From Anarhynchus alexandrinus (Eukaryota > Chordata > Aves > Charadriiformes > Charadriidae): a stretch of 64,000 bases of DNA. The first letter of the stretch is position 1. Each line of letters begins with the position of its first letter. Positions 55,241 through 64,000 of this stretch are shown piece by piece. The translations under genes were made by a program, and so were the position numbers. The DNA lies in contig VUYV01000081.1 in the NCBI GenBank assembly GCA_008711295.1, positions 1,107,424 to 1,171,423 of the forward strand. The letters run 5' to 3'. Below the pieces are notes generated by a model. That model ran no database searches. It was not told the origin of the DNA and worked only from the letters and a program-made list of their open reading frames with translations.

Positions 55241-58220
55241 TCTACTTCTTCCCTTACTCAAAAAACAAACCAGAAAATAAAACCAGATGTCCGCTCAATT
55301 TTACTTTTGGTAGCTAACTTGCCTACAATTTCACATTCAAAAGTTTTTTGTACAACGTAATACATATAAATTAGTGATTTTTAATCTAAGAGGTCTTATG
55401 TCTGTACTCCTGGCACACAGAAGAGAATGCGAGTTCGGGAAAGCATGGCTGGATGGGTGTCGAAAGTAATGTATGTTCTGGTTGTCGGGGATTCTTGGCA
55501 GCTTGATGATTTGAGGAAGCACGCTCTTTACGTGGTGCTCAAGCACTGCAGAGCCCTGCCCTCCTCCTCCCCCCACACCTTCTTAGCACAAACTGCTTCG
55601 CTGACTTCCATATCTACAACTCAGCCCTGAGCATCTGAAGATGGATGAACTCATCTGAGAAACAAATGAGACGTGTGAGAGAGAAAGATCCATGTGAGGA
55701 TGTCTGACATTCCCCGCAGCCCCTGGTATCCAGCCCTCAAACTCCCTGCTTGCTTGAGGAGGTGATAATATTAAAAACCGAGAAGAAATAGGAGCTAAAC
55801 CCAGGCTTTTAGGGCTGTCACTTTTGCACTGCCTTCCCTGCTGTGTCTGTTGAAATATGCCTTAACTCCTGGTGTCTGATACTGAAATGATACCAGAGGC
55901 GTAGAAGACCAAGCCTGAGCAGAGCCATTGTGAGATGTTTGCTTTCCAGTTTGGATTTGGGTGTGCAGGAAGTTTTTTAGGATTTTTTTTTCTTTTTTTT
56001 ACATGCAGTTCTGGTATCTAGCTGTACTGCACACAGCTCGAATCAACACGATGCTCAAACCACAGAAGACACCACCCACCCACTCACAGCCCTCAAGGGA
56101 AAGAGAAGGGCACTTTAATAAGAGTGAAAAAGCTTTCATGATGTGTCAAGTAGGTCAGTTTTCGGTGCAAAGTGAGAGCTGAGGCTTTGCAGGGTAAATC
56201 AGTGGAAGAAATAACAAAGGGCTCTTATCCACGTTGGAGTGAAAAGAAAAAGAAGGTAATCTCCTTTTAAAGCATAGCTTTGATTCAAGTGAGTCAATTA
56301 GTCGTTAATCACACGCTTAATTTTGGAAGATTGAAATGCAAATAACTGCATAACGCTACTTGAGTTGTTTTTAAATAAATTAATCAAAATTCCTGTCTTA
56401 GCTAAGAGCGTTAGCTGATACTTCACTCACGCCCACACGCGTTTCCATACTTACGGTCACTTCTGCTCCCCATGACCATCTTTGAGCAGCTCCGACCGGC
56501 GACATCGCGCGTGCTAGCGGAAAAACAAAAAGCACAAAGGACGAGTTCCTCCAGCTGTCCTCAACAGACCCTCGTAACAAAAAGGAGAATTTCCTCTTCC
56601 TAAATCCCATGAGCATGCATGACAGTTAAAAGAGTGTGACGTGTTCAACTGGACCATCTCTACCCCCTTTATTCACTGTGCAGTGGCAGAATTGGACAGT
56701 GACATTCCATAGGTCCTTCGTGTTCAGGGTGTGAGGAAAGCATATGAAAAGCAACCTGGTGTGACCTCGTCTGTGCCACGTCGTGAGCTGTGTTGACATG
56801 ACTCCTTCAGAACTCACCCTCCTCCAAAAGCCTCACCTAAAAGTGGCTCAATAAATCACCCTCTGGAGGGGCATCCCCACTACCTGCACAATACCTCACA
56901 GAAACTCTGCTCACAACCTGAGTTTTTTCAGTTCGGTTACACAAAGTTGTTTGAAACTCCTTTCTCAAGACGTCACAGTTCCCTCACTTTGGATTTGGAG
57001 TAACTCCACGTAATGTCAGTCCTCTGCTGAAGGTAAATTTCCTGCTGTATGTATGACTAAGGTGTATTTACGGACCACTGAAAAAAGGGGACTTTCAGGT
57101 CTGGAAGAAGTAATTACAAGTTGTTTCCCATTCTACGATAACTGTCAGTTCCTGCTCCAGACTGGTCTTTGAGAGAGACCAGTTTAAGAAACTGTATCGG
57201 TGGCACTAAACTGCGCAGTTGCTGTTTTTCCAGGTAGTTAATGATTTGGTAGCTTAAGATAGATATGAATTTGCAATAAAGAGTTGTTCCGATTTTACGT
57301 TAACTTTACTGATAAATTGCAGATTATGTTCACTAAAATGCTATTTGTGTTATTTTACTGTCATGAGAACCAAATGCACTATAAATACAGCTTCAGGCAA
57401 AGCATAATATATTGCGGATACGTTCACTTAATTTAGTTGTTAAATATCCACTCAAACTATACACAAACAGCTGCTTGAAAGCCTCTGCATTATCTGCATT
57501 TTGAGTTGGATTTAGTGACAATGACTTTCTGTTGTCAGTGGTATTTCCTTTAGTTTATTTCGTTGTTCGGTTTTGTTTCTCTTTTTCTTTCCCCTTAACT
57601 GACTTGCTTTCAAAATTTATGGTGTTTTTCTTTTTTTTTTAGGAACGTTGCTAAAGAGAAGTTTTAATTTAAAAAGGCAAACAGTGTTCCCCTGGGAGGC
57701 ACAGACAACCACGTGGGGGGCAAGGCAGGTACAGCTCCCGCAAGAAAGCTGGAAAGCACTGGTTTTAAATCCGAAATAATAAGAGAGCTCCTCAACGTAT
57801 TTGAAAGGGGAGGAAACCTCTACTAGATCTTTCTTCTGCAGCAAAAATCTCTGGGTGAACCCCAGAGCTCTGTGGGTTTTGCTGCCCGAGAGGGCTGAAC
57901 ATCGGGTGCGGTCAAATACCGCAACGCGACGTACCGGTGACATTTAGAACTAGAGGGAAAGAAGGCGCTTTGCATGGAATAATTCAGCACATTAATTTAT
58001 CACAGGACAACGCGTATTAGGATAGATGCAGAGTCAAGATGTTCAATTCTGCAAGGAAGCATCTCTGCGATACTGGCAGACTCGACCTCCTGGGTCATAA
58101 AAAGCCCTGGCGATTCCCTGCCACTTAACTGCAGGAACAGTGTTCCACACCTAAAAAATAGTTTGAGAGAGACTCACTTTTCTGCTGAAAAATGGATATG
58201 TGAAGAGATGACTCTGCTAG
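55241..58220. other. non-coding stretch, no gene seen
   Basis: Unique DNA. A perfect 8-bp hairpin (ACTGGTCT, 7-base loop, AGACCAGT) lies at 57161-57183, and ACTATAAATACAG near 57377 resembles an AT-rich MEF2/TATA-type site. No exon supported. Confidence 0.45.
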
Positions 58221-58350
58221 GTTTTTTTTTTAAATTAAACTTAAAAAAACTTAAAAAAAACTTTAAAAAAACTTAAAAAAAACTTAAAAAAAAACCTTAA
58301 AAAAAAACTTAAAAAAAAACTTAAAAAACCTTAAACTTCAAAAAAAAAAG
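58221..58350. repeat. CTT-A(n) low-complexity tandem repeat
   Basis: About ten copies of CTTAAAAAAAA with varying A-run length (period about 10-12), preceded by a T run. The T run and A runs could pair. Likely grew by slippage. Confidence 0.9.
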
Positions 58351-59747
58351 CAAATTGGAATAATTTTGCTTCATTTAGTCCAAAATTTTAGAGACTGAAC
58401 TAATCCTGGTGGAAGCAGGCGGAACACCTTGCCTCAGGACATAAACTCTCTCATACCATTAACGTTAACTCTGGTGTTTACCCGGAACAACTCTCTCTGT
58501 TCTGACGGGCCTCTGGAACTGTTTTGAACCTGCTGTTCAGGAGCCATAGGGCACCCAAAGAGAATTTAGGAAAAAGTAAATGTACCGTAGCTATTCGGAT
58601 TGTATGCAACAGAAGAAAAAATAAAATTATCAAAACTTGGTGTTCTGCAGACCCTATATTACAAAACACCCAACATTTTCCAAAACCTGTGGCATAGAAT
58701 AATTGAAACTTCAGACAAATATGCAGTAAGGTACAGTTCATTATACCCCCAAAACCATCAGATTGTGTAAACCATGTAGCTTTTTGTTATTTTTGGAATT
58801 GCCGGTCCCTTTACGTGGCATAGCAGAAGCCTTAGCACGAATGTTATAAATAAAATAAAATACCCCAAAACTGTGGTTGGTTTTTTTTTTTCATTTCAAA
58901 GGAAAAGTTATTAACTTTGTTAGGTGGATATACGTGTGCAATTATATACAGGCAGGCTAATTATTCCAATAATAATGATAATTCCAGAAGCCGCAGACAG
59001 TGCCTTAGCTTTACACCCAGCGCCATCGTTGTACTTTCAGACATTTCAGGAATTGACCTCATTTTAAAAAGAGTCATCGAGAAGAAGACTCAGAGGATCT
59101 TCTTGGTATTTTTTGAATTTTGTTAGTAAAGAAACCTCTCGACTCTTCTCTATCCATGTTGATACTTTACCCAAACTGGTTTTTGGCAAAGGCAAAGAAA
59201 CCTGATTCACTTAATTGTTTCTTGTCTTCCAATGAGCTTGGCTTGCAGCTGCCTTACTGCCGTGGGATGGACAGGAGAGATATTTTGACCGCAAGTTTTC
59301 CAACAGCGTACGCCATAATAAGATAGAAAAAAGCTGATGTTCACCGGGTCAAAACCAACTTGTGCCAACGATGTTGTGTTGTTGCAGAAAAGAAACTTGC
59401 ACGCGCGGACTGCTGTAAGTAAGAGCTGCCAGTAGGACCCGCAGATAACCCCGCAGCACTGGTCAAGGCTGGTAGGACTCAGTGGGAACGCTGTGTCCAA
59501 CGTTAGGTAGCGCATCTCAAGGGAGGTGTTGACAAAGTGAGAAAGGCCAGGGGAGAGCCAGAAGAAAAAATCAAAGGTGTTGGAAGCACGAAATGGAAAA
59601 AAAAGAAATAAAACCATAAAGCCATTACTTAAGACTACAGAAGAGAATCGTTAAGAGGAGAAAGTGTTGCAAGAAAGTGTTATCGCTTAAATGAACGAAT
59701 AAATGGAAATATTTGTCAGTGTCTGCTATTGTTCCTCCTTTTGGTAG
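58351..59747. other. unique DNA with a minus-strand frame
   Basis: A minus-strand frame of 136 codons spans 59207-59617 and is rich in aromatic residues. An acceptor-like TCTTACTTACAG lies inside it, but I see no matching donor and no family. The rest is AT-rich and unremarkable. Confidence 0.35.
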
Positions 59748-59822
59748 TTTTTCCATGGCCAGTGCTACCAGCAGCGGAGAAGGCGTTGCAGCACTGCGCT
59801 GTGCAGGAGCCCTGTTTTGATG
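59748..59822 (+). other. exon-like segment, 75 nt
   Basis: The acceptor TATTGTTCCTCCTTTTGGTAG is strong and the donor is ATG|GTGAGAATG. The 75 bases are divisible by three. Two frames are open across it: one reads F-F-H-G-Q-C-Y-Q-Q in phase 0, the other FPWPVLPAAEKALQHCAVQE and on. A G-rich, CpG-containing patch follows to 59945. No recognised homology. Confidence 0.25.
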
Positions 59823-61869
59823 GTGAGAATGCCTTTGAGAAGTTGTTGGCAGCAGCGAGGACATGGCCGGGCAGCGGCGATGCCCTCTGCTGCGGGGGGG
59901 CGGGGGGACGCGTGTGGATGGAGAAACCCCGGGAAGGGGCAGCTTAGTGCTACACCGAGTTCTAGCGCTAGGCTTGTACTTCTCGGGGAAAAAAACCAGA
60001 GATTTTTGAGTATTGGGAAAGAGGGAAGTGTATGGTCTGACAGACACCTACTGACCTCTCAAGCAAGGAGCGCATCCTTTTTCTCGTGCTCATGTGCAGG
60101 ACGATGAAGTCTCACCTGGGTCTCCTAAACTGAGCACTAGGGGGTTTCCTACGTGATGTTGGATAAATTAAGTCCTGATCTTTTAAATTCTCTCGTGTAG
60201 GGAGCAACAGAGATTTCTGCCAAGCTATTAGTCTGGTTTAAAATGAAGGATAATGCCATAACAATTATATAATTTTAAAGGATTTTTTTTTATATAGAAA
60301 TAAGATTTCTGACTGAAAGGCATTTTAAAAAACCACAAAGTGAGAGTCACCAGTGCCTACCCGTTTGAAGACAAAAATATGACAGAAAGGAGGATTCACA
60401 TAGGGTTTTCTTTTTGTTGTGTTGACCCTTAAATTCTGAATAAATTTTGAATAATTTTGTATAATTATGTATATAGATATATGCATAGTCACCAGCACTA
60501 TGACACAAGATTTAAACACTGGCAATTTATTTGAGTAGTATTTTTTTAAGTCGCTTTAGCCACTTCACTTCAATCTTGGTCTAAGAAGATGTGAATTGAG
60601 GACAGCTGTGTGAAAATCAACACCTTCAATAAAAAGTTCATGGGTCCTTAACTGGCAAGAGGAACTGGAGTTCACTGACTGCTTCAGCAACTACTTAGCA
60701 GCTTGCCCTCAAGGTACAAGAAGAAAGTGAAGTAGTTTGAGTTAACACTTTCTTTTCTATTGCCTACAAATGTCTTGAAGCAATTGAATATGTTATAATG
60801 AGGTAAAAAATGGAAGCTGAAGTGAGGAACATGAAGGGTCATGCACTATGTGTGGCTGAAAAACGTTTCTAGACTTCTTTTTCTCTCAGTTTTTGATAGT
60901 AAATATATTTAATTTATTAAGTGTATTATATGTGACTACTTTATAACTATTTAATAGTTAGAATAAAGGAGGGGGCAGATTCCCTAGAAAACTCAGGGGT
61001 ACTTATGGTATTGTCTGTGATTTAAAATTTTTTAATTCATTTGGTACAGTGTTTAAATTGCTTCTTCCTCTTATTTAGAGATGTGTGATGCAGCTTGGGG
61101 GAAGAAAATCATAACTGTGTTGTTCTACCTTTCTTCTTCATAAACTTTACTATCTCTGTTGTTTATGTTGCATGAAAATCACTTCTTGTATAAGCTGATA
61201 CCGGCTGCTGGCTTTCTTTTCATAGATCAGTAACTGCTTCAAAACCAAAACATGAGTGAAAGACGAAAGATCCAAAAACCTATTCAGAAAAAGGTGTTTC
61301 CTCAACTGAAAGTTAAACCCCACGAGTTAAGAAACGTTAATGATATAATAATATGCTTCTCCTTTATGCTTCTTAGTAACTTCTATAATTTTGGTATTTA
61401 GTAGGTTTTTGGGTGGTTTTTATTCAAGACTAAGTGCTTAGCGTCTACGTAGCCCTATGTCTGGTCTGACCCTGGCCACCAGCTGTGCCACATCTTCACT
61501 ACCTCCCACTGAACTCCCTGGAACTCCCGTGCTTTTACCTATGCTGAATGTCATCGCCCCTGAATTTGTGTTTTATCAGACTTCAGGCACAGCTGCAGTC
61601 TCTTAGCATCAGTCAAAGAAAAAAGTGAAGCTATGTAAGAAAGTGTGTGCCTTGCTGCCTCGTCTGCTATTTCCCTGCTCGAGAGTTAGGGTGATGGTTT
61701 GATAGTTACAATCAAAACAAAGGATGAAAATATTTGAAACATATATAAAGTAACAGCTTGACATTTTACTTTTTTAGTTTTTACCTTTTCTTCCTCATTT
61801 CCAAACATAACCTCTCTGAACTTCAGTAGCTGTAGTGTGAAGTTGAAGAGCGGGCTGGTAAGACTGATA
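59823..61869. other. non-coding stretch, no gene seen
   Basis: A short G-rich patch to about 59945, then AT-rich unique DNA. Nothing recognised. Confidence 0.5.
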
Positions 61870-62182
61870 TCATAGAATCATAGAATTAGTGAGGTTGGAA
61901 GGGACCTTTAAGATCATCAAGTCCAACTGTTAACCTACCCTGATAAAAAAAACCAAACAAAAAAACACAACAAAAAAACCCCACCCACACAAAAAAAAAC
62001 CAAAACAAAACCAAAAACCCGCTTCTAAACCATGTCCCTAAGCACCTCATTTACCCTCTTCTTAAACACCTCCAGGGATGGTGAATCCACCACCTCTCTG
62101 GGCAGCCTCTTCCAATGTTTATTAGCCCTTTCAGTGAAAAAATACTTCCTAATATCCAATCTAAACCTGCCCTGACATAATT
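61870..62182 (-). mobile_element. CR1 LINE fragment with A/C-rich block
   Basis: In reverse: ATCATAGAATCATAGAATTA, GGTTGGAAGGGACCTTTAAG, then an A/C-only block (about 61946-62020), then AACACCTCCAGGGATGGTGA, ACCACCTCTCTGGGCAGCCT and CAATCTAAACCTGCCC. The sense frame keeps a CR1 ORF2 end ending in VNEVLRDMV. The subfamily differs from the young group. The A/C-rich block sits where the element's 3' UTR should be. Confidence 0.9.
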
Positions 62183-62415
62183 CCCTAAGATCCCTGTTTG
62201 TTGTTGCAGTTTTATATCTGAAATCAAAGTAGTTCTGGTGGTGGTGGAAATGTAGAAAAGATGTGATTTCGATATTGTGGACCACTAAAGGAGGAAGACC
62301 TAATAGTCGCGGAAGCTGATTGAAGGATCCCTTTGATCTGATAGTCCTAGACTTTATATTGGAGGTTTTGTTGTATTTAAACTGTGTGAAGCTACAAAAC
62401 GGCTTAAGACCTTAT

Positions 62416-62469
62416 GTTTGACTATGACACTCAAGAGCGTGTGTTTGACTATGACACCCAAGCTGTGGA
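62416..62469. repeat. 27-bp direct duplication
   Basis: GTTTGACTATGACAC recurs 27 bp apart, at 62416 and 62443, with matching flanks. In the ATG frame from 62414 this duplicates nine codons (F-D-Y-D-T-Q twice). Confidence 0.85.
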
Positions 62470-62808
62470 ACTCAACTGGTTACGTGGAATTTCACATACA
62501 ATTCTGTTTCCTGCAACTGGAAGAAAAGCAGGCAAAAGAAGAATTACAGATCCTACTGAAGCTCATACACGCAGGCTTACTGGATCTGTCCTTGTCCAGC
62601 TCGATGTATGTGGGTTTTGGGTTTTGTTTTGCCTTTTTTTTTTTTCTAATCTGAATGGATTAAAAATACTGCGTTCTTTACTCTGTTTTCTGTTTGCACT
62701 GAAAATTGGTCACACATATGATCTTGTTTAATCTTTTTTTTTTTCCTAACATTGGAAATAATAAGGGAAGTTTTATTTGTAGTAGTTGTAATTCATGTAT
62801 TCTCAGTT

Positions 62809-62833
62809 GTCCTGGTTTGAGGTAAAACAGGAC
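62809..62833. repeat. inverted repeat, possible LTR scrap
   Basis: GTCCTGGTTT (62809-62818), GAGGT spacer region, and AAAACAGGAC (62824-62833), with one mismatch in the arms. TGTCCTGGTTT is like the first bases of some avian ERV LTRs, but I cannot follow a longer match, so an LTR is only suggested. Confidence 0.3.
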
Positions 62834-64000
62834 CAAGTTTATCAATACACTATATGGTGTATGTTTTTCAGTAGTCTTAAGAAAAGTGAGCTCTAATTAA
62901 AAATATAAGTATTTGACTAAAACACTTATAACGTTTTGGCCTTTGTAGTTTGCACCTATGCATTGTACTTTAACTGATCTTGAATTCCATTGCATTAAAA
63001 AAAACCAATCTGGACTACAGTCTGACACAGCAAGAACAGCACTCAGAAAATGACTTATTTACTCACTTGTGGCTGGATTGCAGCATTTGAATTCTCCACA
63101 GACTGGTAGCAACTGTGAAATCAGTATCCTCGGCAGTAAATTTGATGACCTTATATGAGATGTTGTGCTTTGAGCAGCACCAGGCTGTGCTTCTGAGTGT
63201 TGGTCTTTTACGTGTGCCTACAGCTGAGACTGTCCCCGTGGATGCGCTGCGGTTGCCACTCTCTCTGCCAAACAGAGCCCAAAGCTCTCATGGCAGAACC
63301 TGGAAATTTTACGTCCAGCTGAATTGCCAGAGAGTTCAGGAAAACACATCCTGATTTATGTTTGCTGGGTGCAGCTGTGTTTCTGTGTCAGACCAAATGA
63401 AAATAGCTATGGATTTCCTATTCAAATTCACCCAGATCCTTTAGTCTAGATCTCTTGCTTGTTCTCCACTGCCGGCTGGAATTATTGTCTATAAAGGTAT
63501 TATACGCTAAAGCAGAAGGACCAGAACTTGTTCTGTTTTGGGAAGTATTTTCTTTCATGTGCAAAACATAATATTAATATTATTTGAGGAAAAACAAACA
63601 TATAAGCTCATCGTCCTAATCAGTATTAGCACAATTCAGTTATGTGAATTACTTATGCATAAGGAGTAGATATTATCAGGTGAAGGGCATGAGCTGGAGC
63701 AGCAGTAGTAGACCCACATTCTATTACCGTCACCAGAGCTCTACAGTTTCTGGTCATATGGCGCTCTGTCATTTCATTGCAAAGGTTTTTATTTTGTACG
63801 TTTGAAAAATGATTGCGGGGAAAACCACGAAGCCCCTACGTGCAATGACGTATGCTTTCTCTGTTTTCTATATTTAGCACCTACGTTGTGCGTTCTTGGG
63901 GAAAACCCGGCGAAGCGGTTTGACATTACAGTTTCAACTTTTAATTAAAGACATTTTTTTCATGTCCAAGTGCGTGGCCCCGAGAAGATGATACTATCAC

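Larger units (their letters stand above)
62183..64000. other. unique DNA, no gene confirmed
   Basis: Contains a 27-bp direct duplication (62416-62469) and an LTR-like inverted repeat at 62809-62833, both listed separately. In a third frame, 62513-62603 reads LQLEEKQAKEELQILLKLIH before a donor-like GAT|GTATGT. Its acceptor is weak. Nothing else recognised to the end. Confidence 0.35.

Noticed and set aside
1..64000. A new multi-gene or defence-type system
   Set aside because: No cluster of related coding genes is present. The window is non-coding vertebrate DNA dominated by retrotransposon fossils.

Overview
The window looks like a piece of a bird nuclear chromosome. The evidence is the set of CR1 LINE copies. 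They have severe 5' truncation, share a terminal stretch near TTGGAACTCGATGGTCTTCA, and end in short ATTCTATG-type tail repeats instead of poly(A). There is no bacterial-style gene packing, and base composition alternates between AT-rich stretches and short CpG-dense patches. The species cannot be named from this sequence. I recognise no conserved protein-coding gene, tRNA, rRNA, CRISPR array or complete retrovirus. The window is best read as intergenic or intronic DNA.

Layout. 0-6 kb: a possible microexon at the left edge, a 49/56-bp higher-order tandem repeat, a strong CpG island touching a 20-bp minisatellite, a CR1 copy, a 19-N assembly gap and a 22-bp minisatellite. 6-10.2 kb: CR1 fragments, including the longest copy (8918-10163). 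That copy keeps part of a broken reverse-transcriptase reading frame and is itself interrupted by a very short CR1 insertion. 12-15 kb: two adjacent minus-strand exon-like segments, a kB-type motif and a plus-strand exon-like segment. 16.2-16.7 kb: a CR1. 16.7-21.85 kb: 5.2 kb with no repeat I recognise, rich in homeodomain-type ATTA/TAAT words and holding a perfect 11-bp inverted repeat; it is the best candidate here for conserved non-coding regulatory DNA. 21.85-22.64 kb: a CR1 and then a second CpG island. 28-32.9 kb: two CR1s, a CR1 scrap, a second 20-bp minisatellite and a MIR-like SINE fossil. 35-37 kb: a GC-rich patch and two exon-like segments. 39.7-40.3 kb: a very old CR1/L3-like LINE fossil. 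41-48.5 kb: AT-rich, mostly featureless. 48.5-55.2 kb: three young minus-strand CR1s and one older plus-strand copy. 58-62.8 kb: low-complexity sequence, an exon-like segment, a CR1 carrying an A/C-rich block, and a possible scrap of LTR.

How it fits together. Most recognisable sequence is retrotransposon debris from several ages: an ancient LINE and SINE layer, several CR1 subfamilies, and a young, closely similar group of five copies (21.9, 28.2, 48.5, 49.7 and 54.8 kb). The exon-like segments are chosen for good acceptor and donor signals around an open frame. Chance pseudo-exons are common in vertebrate DNA, so each stays tentative without RNA or conservation data. I did not find a coherent new multi-gene system. 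The observations most worth checking are the two-exon minus-strand model at 12.0-12.8 kb, the repeat-free block at 16.7-21.85 kb, the two CpG islands and the nested CR1.
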